A stretch of 64,000 bases of DNA from Enterovibrio calviensis DSM 14347 (GCF_000621165.1 NZ_KK211217.1:248001-312000); one strand, 5' to 3'. Shown: positions 1 to 8,757, counted from the first letter of the stretch. The notes: generated by a model not told the origin, from the sequence alone. Program-made: numbers and translations.

Positions 1-1
1 C

Positions 2-289
2 TTGATGCGCGTGACTGACATGGTTGAGAAACCAGAACAAGGCACAGCACCAAGTAACTTGGCGATCATTGGTCGTTATATCCTGACGCCAGATATTTTC
101 GACATTATTGAAAATACCCCACCAGGCAAAGGCGGCGAAATTCAGATTACGGATGCGCTATTGCAACAAGCGAAGAGCGGTTGTGTGTTGGCGTATAAGT
201 TTGACGGTAAGCGCTTTGACTGTGGCAGTGTGGAAGGGTTTATTGAAGCGACGAATTATTGTTTTGAGAATATCTATCAGCATAGCTGA
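2..289 (+). CDS. galU: UTP-glucose-1-phosphate uridylyltransferase, 3' end only
   Basis: The last 95 or so residues of GalU, which makes UDP-glucose from UTP and glucose-1-phosphate in the cytoplasm. The window starts inside the gene, so the true start lies upstream; the first in-frame TTG/ATG here is not a start. Visible family blocks are VEKPEQGTAPSNLAIIGRY, PPGKGGEIQITDAL and FDCGSVEGFIEA, which match the C-terminal part of gammaproteobacterial GalU. UDP-glucose is the substrate of galE and ugd further along, so the left end of the window is a nucleotide-sugar neighbourhood. No clear terminator follows; a short tandem repeat lies 38 bp downstream. Confidence 0.95.
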   Translation: MMRVTDMVEKPEQGTAPSNLAIIGRYILTPDIFDIIENTPPGKGGEIQITDALLQQAKSGCVLAYKFDGKRFDCGSVEGFIEATNYCFENIYQHS

Positions 290-327
290 TAACAGGTTTC
301 GAGATGCGAGAAAGTGCAGAGTATTTT

Positions 328-355
328 ATCTCGTATCTCGTATCTCGTATCTCGT
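328..355. repeat. Heptamer tandem repeat, 4 copies of ATCTCGT
   Basis: Four exact head-to-tail copies of the 7-bp unit ATCTCGT between galU and wecA. It is one of several heptamer or double-heptamer repeats found between genes in this window (see 9997, 14220, 23710, 23880 and 27241). Confidence 0.95.
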
Positions 356-442
356 ACCTAGCACCATCTCTGTTTTACAAACTCCCGCCAACCCTCACCC
401 TCTGAGGCTAGGCTACCCTCCATAACCAAAAATTGAATCCTT

Positions 443-1519
443 ATGTCATTGGCTATTTTAACAACGTTTTTGTTGTCTTTTGTGCTGCTTTTCGTTCTGC
501 GAAAGGTGGCGAAAAAAATTGGTCTTGTCGATAAACCGAACGAGCGTAAGCACCATAAAGGTGCGGTTCCGCTTGTTGGGGGCGTGTCCATTTATATTGC
601 GGTGTTGTTGGCATCGCTTATCTACATCGATAAAACACCCGATGATGTGCTTTATCTTTTCTGTGGCGCGGTATTGATTGTTGTTGGTGTCTTGGACGAC
701 AAATTTGATATCAGCTTTAAAGTACGTTTGTTTGTGCAGGCCGGTATTTCGCTAGCAATGATCTTCGTGGCGAATTTGAGCCTCGAAAGCTTAGGCAGCA
801 TCGCCGGTAACGTGCCATTATTTTTGCCTGATTGGGTGAGCTATGCCGTAACCATTATCGCGGTCATCGGTGCCATCAATGCCTTTAATATGGTGGATGG
901 TATCGATGGCTTGCTCGGTGGGCTTGCTTCTGTGTCTTTTGGTGCGCTTGCGATTATGTTTTGGTGGGGCGGTCAGAATATGTTGGCAGCGAACTGCGTG
1001 ATGATGATTGCGGCACTTGTGCCTTACATTTTGTTGAACCTGGGTATTCCTCTTGGGCAGCGTTTTCGAATCTTTATGGGCGATGCGGGCAGTATGTTGA
1101 TTGGCTTCACCGTGGTATGGATGTTGATCCGCGCCTCGCAAGTTGAGCACACGGACACCATTCGCCCAGTGGCAGCCCTTTGGATTATTGCGCTTCCGTT
1201 GATGGACATGGCGACCATTATGGTACGTCGTGTTCGTAAAGGGCACTCGCCATTTAAGCCTGACCGTGAGCACTTACATCATATTTTTCAACGAATAGGT
1301 TTGTCGTCGCGTATGACTTTGGTGGTGATCTGTGGCTTAGCCGCGAGCTTTGCAGCGATCGGCATTCTTGGTGAAGTGCACCAAGTAGGTGAAACCGCGA
1401 TGTTTATTGGCTTTATGGCGTTGTTTGCTGCGTATTTTGCAACAATTAACCATATTTTCCGTATAACCGCGAAAATCCGTCAGTGCATGGGGAAAGAGCC
1501 GTTGATGGAAGTGGCTTAA
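443..1519 (+). CDS. wecA: Undecaprenyl-phosphate GlcNAc-1-phosphate transferase
   Basis: Inner-membrane enzyme of the MraY/WecA family that moves GlcNAc-1-phosphate from UDP-GlcNAc to undecaprenyl phosphate, the first step of O-antigen or enterobacterial common antigen type glycans. The 358-aa length suits the family (E. coli WecA 367). About ten hydrophobic segments are seen. Family motifs are the DD pair at residues 85-86 (GVLDDKFD), NAFNMVDGIDGL at 146-157, MGDAGS at 212-217 and HLHH at 277-280. The N-terminal KVAKKIGLVDKPNERKHHKG block is strongly WecA-like rather than MraY-like. The ATG at 443 has only a weak Shine-Dalgarno. A hairpin and then a strong terminator follow. The 3' end of this gene and its terminator have a diverged second copy at 5368-5616. 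It stands alone here, away from a large O-antigen cluster. Confidence 0.93.
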   Translation: MSLAILTTFLLSFVLLFVLRKVAKKIGLVDKPNERKHHKGAVPLVGGVSIYIAVLLASLIYIDKTPDDVLYLFCGAVLIVVGVLDDKFDISFKVRLFVQAGISLAMIFVANLSLESLGSIAGNVPLFLPDWVSYAVTIIAVIGAINAFNMVDGIDGLLGGLASVSFGALAIMFWWGGQNMLAANCVMMIAALVPYILLNLGIPLGQRFRIFMGDAGSMLIGFTVVWMLIRASQVEHTDTIRPVAALWIIALPLMDMATIMVRRVRKGHSPFKPDREHLHHIFQRIGLSSRMTLVVICGLAASFAAIGILGEVHQVGETAMFIGFMALFAAYFATINHIFRITAKIRQCMGKEPLMEVA

Positions 1520-1524
1520 GACCG

Positions 1525-1558
1525 GGGCCTAGGAAGAGCGATGAGCGTTCCTAGGTTC
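1525..1558. repeat. Inverted repeat with CCTAGGAA/TTCCTAGG arms
   Basis: An 8-bp perfect stem (1528-1535 with 1548-1555), extended by wobble pairs, starts a few bases after the wecA stop. There is no T-run after it, so it is not a standard terminator. The CCTAGG core recurs in the galE terminator stem and in the heptamer repeat at 27241. Confidence 0.7.
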
Positions 1559-1686
1559 TGCTGAGAGCGGAAGAGCTCGAAGGGCATAAATGGCAGGGAC
1601 CAGATAAGAGAAAGAGCAGATCAGAGCAGGGAAAGCGGTACTGGGAATTCGGCTTAGGTTGTGCAATGTATTCTGACTGAGAATGG

Positions 1687-1714
1687 AAAGGCGATGGGGA
1701 AACCATCGCCTTTT
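1687..1714. terminator. Bidirectional rho-independent terminator after wecA
   Basis: Stem AAAGGCGATGG / CCATCGCCTTT flanked by A- and T-runs, suitable for wecA on the plus strand and for the lipoprotein gene at 1763 on the minus strand. A close relative follows the wecA remnant at 5591. Confidence 0.85.
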
Positions 1715-1762
1715 ATGATCTAAAACGTTGTGTATCTATGAAGATAACATTAGAAAACTGCG

Positions 1763-4258
1763 TTAGTTGTGAGGTTCGTTAAGATAGATATTAAGTGCGT
1801 TATAGCTGGTTGTGATCAGATCAAGATCCGTATCATTATCTATGTCTACTAGCCAGTGTTGGCTGGCGCTAACATCGCCATCAATATTGGTTTGGAGGTA
1901 ATTACCTGAACCGTCATTTCTAAACAACTTAGTGCCTGCCAGGTCAGGGTCTTCTGATGCAACGGATTGCACCGATGAGATAATTTCATTTAGCCCATCG
2001 CCATTTACGTCACCAATGGCAGGAACAATGTCAGCAATGCTGCCTTGTTGCGAGGCATTGCCGTAATAAGTGAATGCGCCAGCCCCATCGTTGACGTACA
2101 AGGTTCCGAAGTGGTGCTCATCGCTGTATTGTGATTTGCCAGTAAAGAAAATGTCGTTGTGTTTGTCGCCGTTAATGTCTGCAAGCATCACCACGTCTGT
2201 TGTTGCTGCAGTTGGCGCGTTTCCAGCAGAAGTAAATGTGCCTGTGCCATCATTGAGCAATATTTCGCTGGCAAGAATATCTGAGTACCCATCCCCGTTT
2301 AAGTCATCGACGGCAATAAAACTGTCTCCACCACGAGTTCTAAATTCAAACGTTTGGTTGAGTTGCCCAGTGTCATCTTGCAGAAAAACGGCTCCATCCC
2401 AACGACCAATTGATGCCACTAAATCCAAGCGTCCATCTTTGTTAATGTCGGTTAATGCGCCTGTTGGTGCAATTGTATTTACGTGGGTTTCTACTGCAAT
2501 TTGCTGCGCGAGCGTAAATTCACCTTTGCCGTTGTTGAGGTAAACAAGATGATACGCATCCTCTGTTTTTCTCATTTCTCCTAACGCGACTAAATCTGAA
2601 AAACCATCGCCATTTATGTCACCACTGACAAGGTTTTGAATGCCTGAGGGCGTTGCTTGAGTTGTTATAGTGTCAAACCCTTCTCCATTGCCTTTCGCAA
2701 TGTGTAGCGTGTTCCCTCGCCCAGCAAGAATAAAATCAGGCTTACCGTCGTTATGTATCTCTGTGACGATGCCATATTCTGGGTAGTGTTGGATTTCCAC
2801 AGACATTTTGTATACAAAATTCCCATCGCCAACTGGAACGCTGTCTTTCAAGGTTAATTGTTTATTCTGAACATCGAGAGGCGCTAGCGTCAGTGCTTCT
2901 TGAGCAATGGATGCGTTATGTCTTATTTCAACCTGATACTCGCCGGCGACAAGGTGGGTTTTGAATGTGCCTGCCCCAATCTCTGAACCGGTGACACCGA
3001 CTTTTTCTCCGTTTAAGAAAACGTCTGCGCCCTCGGCGGGTGTCGAGTTTTCGTTGAGGGCGTTAATGCGAAGGGTGCCGAGGATGCGGTTGGTGATGAT
3101 GCTTTCGCGTTTTAACTCAAGTTTGCAGCCTAGGGTTTGGTTGGCTTCCACCGTGACTGTTGTATTACAACGAGTGAAAGGCGTGAGGTCTGCCAAGTCT
3201 TTCGACGCATTGGTGTTGTAGAATTCTAGGTGAACGCCAAGGTTTTTCTCGCCGCCAGTTTCAAACATATCCTGTGCAATGTGTGTGCCGTTCACATCGA
3301 GAATATCAAGAACACGCTCTTGCGGTGACATGCCCTGCGCGGTGATGCTGGCTTTTAGCGTCAGGTTTTCTACACCGCCGACTTCTTCAATTAGCACATC
3401 TGGGATCGCGAAGGAAAAATTGCCGCGGTCTTTGATTTCTGCCACTTCAAAAATCACGTCAGCTTGCAGCGGGATGATGTCGGTTTGTGCATTTTCGCCT
3501 TCAACGAAATTCACCGTTGCATCGTCTTCGTTCTTACCCACCATTAAGTCGCCATCATAAAGTCGCAGCGAGAGGGAGTATTCACCCGGCTCGACGTTCA
3601 TGGTGATTTCCGCAAGGCCTGTCTCTTTGTTGATCTCAAAAACTTGCTCTGCGTTGCCATTCACGGAAAGGCCAAACTGTGGCTTGTTCAATGCGGCAAG
3701 TTCTTCTGCCTGCCATTGAAAGGCAAGCTTAGAAACATAATCAATGTCATCAAAATCGGTGATGGTGTCGCCAAGGTTTGGTTCGACGATAAATTCAATC
3801 GCTGGCTGTTCGCCTTCAATCACTTCGTGGCCTAGGGCTTTTGCTAAATACTGTTTCGGGTTAGCCCCTTCGGTGGTTAAAAGCAGGGCAAAGTCATACG
3901 TGCCAGGTTTTAGCGTTAATGCGCGATGAGACGTGGTGGTGACATTGCCCTCAGCATCAACAGTTTGTGTCACGGGCCAATCAAACACTTGTTCTTCGTT
4001 GTTCTCGACGTTGGTGACTTCTAACTTACCGAGATAGCGGACCTGCGAGGTTTGCTCTGCGCGCTCTGCTGCTGGAGCTTTCTCTGTCGCGTAGGCCATC
4101 GCTTTATCACTTTTGGCGGGCAATGTTTGAATGTAACGTGCCGAGAAGGTGGTTTGAACGTCTAACGGAGTGGCGTTGTCTGTGGTTTGTTTGTCGTCGC
4201 TACCGCAACCGGAAAGCAACACGCTCGTGACTAGCGCGCTGATGATGGTCTTTTTCAT
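1763..4258 (-). CDS. Large surface lipoprotein with FG-GAP/VCBS-type repeats
   Basis: Predicted 831-aa lipoprotein of unknown function. I start it at the ATG at 4258, which gives MKKTIISALVTSVLLSGCGS, a classic lipoprotein signal with lipobox LSGC; an upstream in-frame start at 4312 would spoil this signal. The middle holds a PEGA-like segment (ADVFLNGEKVGVTGSEIG, GEYQVEIRH). The C-terminal third has about seven FG-GAP/VCBS-type repeats with calcium-binding style loops: HNDGKPDFI, DINGDGFSDLV, DINKDGRLDLV, DLNGDGYSDIL, DINGDKHNDIF, DVNGDGLNEII and DIDNDTDLDLI. Such repeats fold as beta-propeller blades and are common in adhesins and surface enzymes; a propeller is inferred, not shown. No catalytic domain is recognised in the N-terminal 450 residues. 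It lies between wecA and a wecA remnant, which suggests a rearranged accessory locus. Confidence 0.85.
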   Translation of the reverse strand: MKKTIISALVTSVLLSGCGSDDKQTTDNATPLDVQTTFSARYIQTLPAKSDKAMAYATEKAPAAERAEQTSQVRYLGKLEVTNVENNEEQVFDWPVTQTVDAEGNVTTTSHRALTLKPGTYDFALLLTTEGANPKQYLAKALGHEVIEGEQPAIEFIVEPNLGDTITDFDDIDYVSKLAFQWQAEELAALNKPQFGLSVNGNAEQVFEINKETGLAEITMNVEPGEYSLSLRLYDGDLMVGKNEDDATVNFVEGENAQTDIIPLQADVIFEVAEIKDRGNFSFAIPDVLIEEVGGVENLTLKASITAQGMSPQERVLDILDVNGTHIAQDMFETGGEKNLGVHLEFYNTNASKDLADLTPFTRCNTTVTVEANQTLGCKLELKRESIITNRILGTLRINALNENSTPAEGADVFLNGEKVGVTGSEIGAGTFKTHLVAGEYQVEIRHNASIAQEALTLAPLDVQNKQLTLKDSVPVGDGNFVYKMSVEIQHYPEYGIVTEIHNDGKPDFILAGRGNTLHIAKGNGEGFDTITTQATPSGIQNLVSGDINGDGFSDLVALGEMRKTEDAYHLVYLNNGKGEFTLAQQIAVETHVNTIAPTGALTDINKDGRLDLVASIGRWDGAVFLQDDTGQLNQTFEFRTRGGDSFIAVDDLNGDGYSDILASEILLNDGTGTFTSAGNAPTAATTDVVMLADINGDKHNDIFFTGKSQYSDEHHFGTLYVNDGAGAFTYYGNASQQGSIADIVPAIGDVNGDGLNEIISSVQSVASEDPDLAGTKLFRNDGSGNYLQTNIDGDVSASQHWLVDIDNDTDLDLITTSYNALNIYLNEPHN

Positions 4259-5367
4259 AAATACTGCTTGTCCATTTTTCTGGCTTTCATTTTTGGAAGC
4301 AGCATCATACATTGTTTATCTTGCTGAATAAAAAGGGAAATTGGTTGCATTTTGAGAGAGGGGTAGTCCTGGGTAAAGCGGGCGAAGCAGAGTGAGTTGT
4401 GGCCACCTTGACCCGAGGTTTGTTGTCTTGAATGACACGAGCACTGATTTCGTCGCTGTCAGATATGTGTATGCAGAAACGTGTCGCATTGAGGTTGGGC
4501 GTTATCTTTTGTACTTTCTGCGCATGGCGAAGAGCTGAAAAGTGATAACCACTGATACAAGATGGGGGCGGTAAACCCGTGCGTCAGTCTGGTCGTCAAC
4601 AGGTAAGAAAGTGACGCTTGTTTTGTTAGCACTGGAAAACATGATATCGAAGTGCCCTCAATTGGTACAAACAGTAGTTTTGAGTGTGGAGTGCCATTGC
4701 GACATTGCTCAGATTGAAACAGCTGTTTATCAATGGGCGTGATGGTGAGTTCAGTGCTCATGGTTGCCTACAGTGAGTAATACTGCTCTTAGTGCAGCAA
4801 AGCGTTTTGGATGGAGCTCAAAGCGTAAATAGCATCCCGGATCGTTCTTCTTTACTTTTAACAACGTAGGGAAAAACCGGTTTCCTTTTTGCTTGTTCAG
4901 TGCATGTATACCCAAACAACCTGAATCCTGCATCTTCAGGTTGCTTGGGTATATTGGGAGTTGTATGACGAACTCTGGTTTTAGAGCGCCAAATGTTCTG
5001 TAGGCTTGTAATGCTTTAATCAGTTTTTTTCGCGTGCCGTTAAGTGAAGGGCGATTAATTGTTTGACAGAATGAGAGGCTGTTAACCAGTGTTTTAATTG
5101 TTTGTCCATCGGAGCACCAAGAGGATCATCTCGATAAATTACATTGCACCAAGGTATATAGGGCAACGCACGGTTGGGCCGAATGAAATTTCTCCGTGTC
5201 AGCGAGGTAGGCATGCGGATTGAAGAGATATTTGCCACTCACTGCGATTGTCCGGCTGGGGTAGCACAGCTAATCGAGACAATTGCTCGACCAATGAATC
5301 GTGTGAAAGCGCTTTGTCAGGTACCTGCAGTTTGTAGAAGCATACGCCCCCGGTTGGGCTGGCTAAG
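4259..5367. other. Gene-poor region with eroded sequence
   Basis: About 1.1 kb without a convincing gene. Open frames of 60-100 codons exist on the minus strand (4459-4761, 4751-4933, 5020-5238) but they lack ribosome binding sites and family resemblance. The 5020-5238 frame looks faintly like the C-terminal tail of a LysR-type regulator (PYIPWCNVIYRDDPLGAP), but I cannot establish this. The region holds one copy of the TATACCCAAG palindrome at 4907-4953. With the adjoining wecA remnant it looks like decayed DNA. Confidence 0.5.
4907..4953. repeat. TATACCCAA palindromic repeat, copy A
   Basis: 47-bp near-perfect palindrome with left arm TATACCCAAACAACCTGAA and right arm TTCAGGTTGCTTGGGTATA around a short centre. 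Other copies are at 38666, 40440, 58283 and 61315, with a fragment at 60485. Confidence 0.9.
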
Positions 5368-5572
5368 TTGTGACCATTATTGCGCGGCGTCGTTCGCCGG
5401 TATCGGTATTCGTGGTGAGTTGTATCAAATGAATGAAACGGTCATGTATGTGGGTTTCATTGCGTTGTTTGCGGTTTACTTTGCTACTATTTTCCGCATT
5501 ATCGCGAAGGTTAGTCAGTTGCTCGGCAAAGTACCGTTAATGGAAGATACGGTTAATCCAATAAGCGTTTAG
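5368..5572 (+). pseudogene. Remnant of a second wecA-like gene (C-terminus)
   Basis: Translated from about 5384, this stretch reads AASFAGIGIRGELYQMNETV, MYVGFIALFAVYFATIFRI and GKVPLMED. It aligns with the last 60 or so residues of the wecA product at 443-1519 (AASFAAIGILGEVHQVGETA, FIGFMALFAAYFATINHIFR, GKEPLMEVA). A further match one frame away (VVTII) just upstream implies a frameshift at the left edge of homology. The catalytic two thirds of the enzyme are missing. The terminator after it also resembles the one after wecA. Divergence from wecA is sizeable, so this is an old paralogue or an old duplication rather than a recent copy. Confidence 0.8.
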
Positions 5573-5590
5573 CAAAGACATAGCGGCCTT

Positions 5591-5616
5591 AAAAGCGATG
5601 GGAAACCATCGCTTTT
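5591..5616. terminator. Terminator after the wecA remnant
   Basis: Stem AAAAGCGATGG / CCATCGCTTTT with a GAAA loop. It is nearly the same as the terminator at 1687-1714, so the duplicated unit includes the terminator. On the minus strand it could also end the operon at 5660-6707. Confidence 0.8.
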
Positions 5617-5659
5617 ATGTTTCTAGGCATATGGGTAATGCAGCCCGTGAGGGTATAAC

Positions 5660-6391
5660 TTACTGAATGATGTCTTTTAGCTTGTAATTACCCATTTCAA
5701 CCAAGCCAACACCTTTACAGTAAACACGGTTTTGATATTCGCCTACCCAATTAAGAAATTGGCTTGCATATATGCACTCAAGCGTTTGGTCGCCAAATGG
5801 ATAAGTGATCTCTGCGGCAACAATCATTGACATAGTGTCTTTGAAGTCTATTTTTTGCCCTACATTTTCAGGGAAACAATTATCCAGAATGGTTTCTTGT
5901 GTGCCAACATCAGCGCGTGCCGCGAGAGTGCCCAGCGGGACTGACGGGTAACCATTACTCACTTGATATGTATTTAGCACTTCTCTTATACATACGTTCT
6001 GAGAGTCATATGAGTTTGTGATTTTGATTTTGTTTGACGTATTTGTTCTCTCTAACCACTCCATACTCCAAACTGACTCACCATTGATAAACTCTTCTTC
6101 TTTAACCATCATGCCAGACGTCGGAACATAGGTTAAATGATAGTCTTTGACATTTTCTGGGTCGGTTGCATCAACTAGCTGAATTTGGGTTACTTTGGGT
6201 GTCGCGTATTCACCAACATTAATAGTGGCGGAAGATGAGTTGTTGCCCGCCCAGTTGCCGTCTTGATCAATAACGGTTTTACCATTGATTTGAATCTCAC
6301 CCTCTACATTCAAAACAGCGTGGTCATTGGCTGCCATCGCCGTCGATGAAACCATTAGTGCTAGCGCTGTCATCATGAATTTTTTCATCAT
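5660..6391 (-). CDS. Exported protein of unknown function
   Basis: 243-aa protein with a clear Sec signal peptide (MMKKFMMTALALMVSSTAMA, cleavage after AMA). The mature part starts with a short segment like those in fibre or stalk proteins (EGEIQINGKTVIDQDGNWAG) and carries four cysteines that could pair in the periplasm or outside the cell. I recognise no family. An AAGGA ribosome binding site precedes two adjacent ATGs (6391 and 6388). It is the second gene of a two-gene unit with the lipoprotein gene at 6399-6707, only 7 bp apart, so the two products probably act together at the cell surface. Confidence 0.8.
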   Translation of the reverse strand: MMKKFMMTALALMVSSTAMAANDHAVLNVEGEIQINGKTVIDQDGNWAGNNSSSATINVGEYATPKVTQIQLVDATDPENVKDYHLTYVPTSGMMVKEEEFINGESVWSMEWLERTNTSNKIKITNSYDSQNVCIREVLNTYQVSNGYPSVPLGTLAARADVGTQETILDNCFPENVGQKIDFKDTMSMIVAAEITYPFGDQTLECIYASQFLNWVGEYQNRVYCKGVGLVEMGNYKLKDIIQ

Positions 6392-6398
6392 TACATCC

Positions 6399-6707
6399 TT
6401 ATTGTGCTGAAATCGTTAGATTGCCTTGTACAACCATGCGCTGAGGTGCGTCTTTGCCCTTCGCAATGGTAAATGGCATGTCTGGTGTGGTCTTTACTGT
6501 GAGTGAATCGCCAGTTTTAACGGTCACTTCTTGGTAGGTCACACCAGTGGTTGCATCTGTTACAAGCGTTGCTTGTTCGAAAACGCTATCGGCTGACACG
6601 GTGTTGGATGAGCTGTCGCCGCCACCAGTATTGGTATCGGCGGAGCCGCCATCACTTCCGCCACAGCCTGCAAGCAATAACGCTAAACAGAGGGTGGTTT
6701 TTTTCAT
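6399..6707 (-). CDS. Small lipoprotein of unknown function
   Basis: 102-aa predicted lipoprotein: signal MKKTTLCLALLLAGCGG with lipobox LAGC, then a Gly/Ser/Asp-rich linker (about residues 18-38) that would tether a small beta-rich domain of about 60 residues (VTYQEVTVKTGDSLTVKT). No family recognised. It is the first gene of the unit with the exported protein at 5660-6391 and is divergent from galE. Like the large lipoprotein at 1763 it belongs to an accessory surface-protein patch. Confidence 0.8.
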   Translation of the reverse strand: MKKTTLCLALLLAGCGGSDGGSADTNTGGGDSSSNTVSADSVFEQATLVTDATTGVTYQEVTVKTGDSLTVKTTPDMPFTIAKGKDAPQRMVVQGNLTISAQ

Positions 6708-7131
6708 TGATTAGTACTCCATGTTGATGGAGGTGGTATTTTGACCACAAGCGAAATGGTTTTGAATAGGAGATGAATCGAAATCGGTTAATTTGCGAGA
6801 TTATTCAATGGTGTAGCTGAAGAATCGTTAAGTTGCTCGATGGGAGAGGTTGTATATTTGTAACGTTTTTACTTCTAATTTCGTGGTTGGTCGCTTACGT
6901 ATTGCTAAATTTCACTTCTTAGATATTACCTAATTCGAAGTTTTCTTACGCCTGTACATTAGCTTTCAGACGATCAGTGCATTGTCAGGCATCGGATAAT
7001 TCGTATTTTATCTATATAATAAAGACAACATTTTTAGACATGTCCCTGCATGCTTAAGTAGCGCTGTTGAATTTGGGCTACCTTGATACAGACACGTTTG
7101 GGGCAAACTCAGTTTAGTTAAGGATTTCACA
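6708..7131. promoter_or_regulatory. Divergent intergenic region, lipoprotein / galE
   Basis: AT-rich 424-bp gap between divergently transcribed genes. A TATAAT box at 7015-7020 is a likely -10 for galE, although the best-placed -35 (TCGGAT at 6992-6997) is poor. No operator or riboswitch is recognised. Confidence 0.4.
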
Positions 7132-8148
7132 ATGGACGTTTTAGTCACTGGTGGCGTTGGCTACATCGGCAGTCACACCTGTGTTCAAATGATTGAAGCA
7201 GGTTTGAACCCCATTCTTATAGATAACCTCCATAACAGCAAACTCGCAGTGCTAGATCGTATCGAGAAGCTGACAGGAAAAAGACCAGTTTTCTATCAAG
7301 GCGACATTCGCGACAAAGCATTCTTAGCGTCTGTGTTTGAAAAAGAAAGCGTTGACGCGGTTATTCATTTCGCGGGCTTAAAAGCCGTGGGTGAGTCAGT
7401 GGAAAAGCCTCTGGAATACTACGACAACAACGTAAACGGCACGCTGGTTTTGGTTGATGCGATGCGCGATGCTGGCGTTAAATCGATTATCTTTAGTTCA
7501 TCTGCAACCGTTTATGGCGACCCTGCGTCGGTGCCAATCCGTGAAGATTTCCCAACGTCAGCGACTAATCCATATGGCCGAAGTAAGTTGATGGTCGAAG
7601 AGTGTTTGACTGATTTTCACAAGGCAAACCCTGATTGGAGCATCACGCTGCTTCGTTATTTCAACCCTGTAGGTTCACACAAATCTGGCGAGATGGGTGA
7701 AGACCCGCAAGGCATTCCAAATAACCTAATGCCGTTTATTTCTCAGGTTGCTGTTGGTCGTCGAGAGTATTTGTCTGTGTTTGGTGACGATTACCCAACC
7801 CCAGATGGGAGCGGTGTGCGTGACTATATTCATGTTGTTGACTTGGCGAATGGTCACTTGGCTGCGCTAGATAAAGTGGGCAAGAAAAACGGCCTTCATA
7901 TTTATAACTTGGGCACGGGTGACGGTAAGAGTGTGCTTGAAATGGTTGCGGCCTTTAGCCAAGCCAGCGGTAAAGAGATTGCGTATCAAGTTGCTCCTCG
8001 TCGCGCTGGTGACATTGCCGAGTGTTGGGCTGATCCTGCTAAAGCGCGAACGGAACTTGGCTGGGAAGCAACGCACTCTTTAGATGACATGGTTGCTGAT
8101 ACTTGGCGTTGGCAGTCCAACAATCCAAATGGCTATCCAGACAATTAA
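7132..8148 (+). CDS. galE: UDP-glucose 4-epimerase
   Basis: Cytosolic short-chain dehydrogenase/reductase that interconverts UDP-glucose and UDP-galactose using tightly bound NAD. The 338-aa length equals that of E. coli GalE. The NAD-binding motif is GGVGYIGSH at residues 7-15 (Val where most family members have Ala or Ser). The catalytic triad is Ser124 (SSSATVYG), Tyr148 and Lys152 (PYGRSK). Substrate-binding blocks RYFNPVGSH and GVRDYIHVVDLA are present. It is not in a gal operon here; it lies near ugd and the end of galU, so it probably supplies UDP-galactose for envelope glycans. A strong terminator follows at once. Confidence 0.95.
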   Translation: MDVLVTGGVGYIGSHTCVQMIEAGLNPILIDNLHNSKLAVLDRIEKLTGKRPVFYQGDIRDKAFLASVFEKESVDAVIHFAGLKAVGESVEKPLEYYDNNVNGTLVLVDAMRDAGVKSIIFSSSATVYGDPASVPIREDFPTSATNPYGRSKLMVEECLTDFHKANPDWSITLLRYFNPVGSHKSGEMGEDPQGIPNNLMPFISQVAVGRREYLSVFGDDYPTPDGSGVRDYIHVVDLANGHLAALDKVGKKNGLHIYNLGTGDGKSVLEMVAAFSQASGKEIAYQVAPRRAGDIAECWADPAKARTELGWEATHSLDDMVADTWRWQSNNPNGYPDN

Positions 8149-8173
8149 GACAAAGGTCCAAGGGAATTAAATA

Positions 8174-8222
8174 AATAGGTCCTAGGAAAAGAAGATCCTA
8201 GGACCTATTCTTCCTTCTTTTT
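8174..8222 (+). terminator. Terminator of galE
   Basis: A perfect 14-bp stem (8174-8187 with 8196-8209) containing GGTCCTAGGA, then a pyrimidine-rich tract ending in a T-run. Confidence 0.85.
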
Positions 8223-8251
8223 TCTGCATTTTTTACTAGGATTTCTATTCG

Positions 8252-8644
8252 TTGAAACAATCACCGTTACTTTTCGCCCTCTATGTCTCAGCACTGTGTA
8301 TCGTATTGATTGGGTTGAGTTCATTATTTACAGGGATTGGTCTCTCAGCCATCAATATCGAAAGTCGTCACTTTTTCTTCGGTCATGGAGATTGGTTATT
8401 TCATTTCGCGCTTTTCCATCTAAGTGGCTGGCTTGTTTTTACTCTTGATTCAGGAAAGCGACGTTTTGCATGGTGTGTGCTCCTTGTCCTTGGTATTGCT
8501 TCTGAACTAGCTCAAACCTTCTGGGTTCAAGGGCGCGAAGGTAGCATCAGTGATGCGGTCGTGAATGTTCTCGCAGTGCTTTCTGTTTATCCACTTTCTC
8601 TTCTTCTTTCCTCTCTACGTCAACATCATCAAACCTCAAAATAA
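8252..8644 (+). CDS. VanZ-like membrane protein
   Basis: 130-aa inner-membrane protein with four hydrophobic segments. The VanZ-family signature is seen near the end (ELAQTFWVQGREGSISDAV). The general role of such proteins outside glycopeptide resistance is unknown, so no function is inferred. The start is a TTG at 8252 with AGGA 10 bp upstream; no ATG gives a better fit. It sits between the galE terminator and ugd. Confidence 0.75.
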   Translation: MKQSPLLFALYVSALCIVLIGLSSLFTGIGLSAINIESRHFFFGHGDWLFHFALFHLSGWLVFTLDSGKRRFAWCVLLVLGIASELAQTFWVQGREGSISDAVVNVLAVLSVYPLSLLLSSLRQHHQTSK

Positions 8645-8757
8645 ACGTCAGAAAATCTTCATGTTCTATATTTAAGATAAATAAAGATTTTGCTCTTGTT
8701 GATTAACGCGAGAGGCAGAACGAAAAGCAGTTATTTATCTTTTTGTGGGGTGAATGA

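Noticed and set aside
4459-4933. Minus-strand open frames of 60 and 100 codons
   Set aside because: No ribosome binding site, no domain, irregular composition, and the second runs into a palindromic repeat. Treated as chance frames in eroded DNA.
5020-5238. Possible LysR-type regulator C-terminal fragment on the minus strand
   Set aside because: The resemblance rests on a short PYIPWCNVIYRDDPLGAP-like tail only. No helix-turn-helix or remaining domain is found next to it, so it is too weak to annotate.
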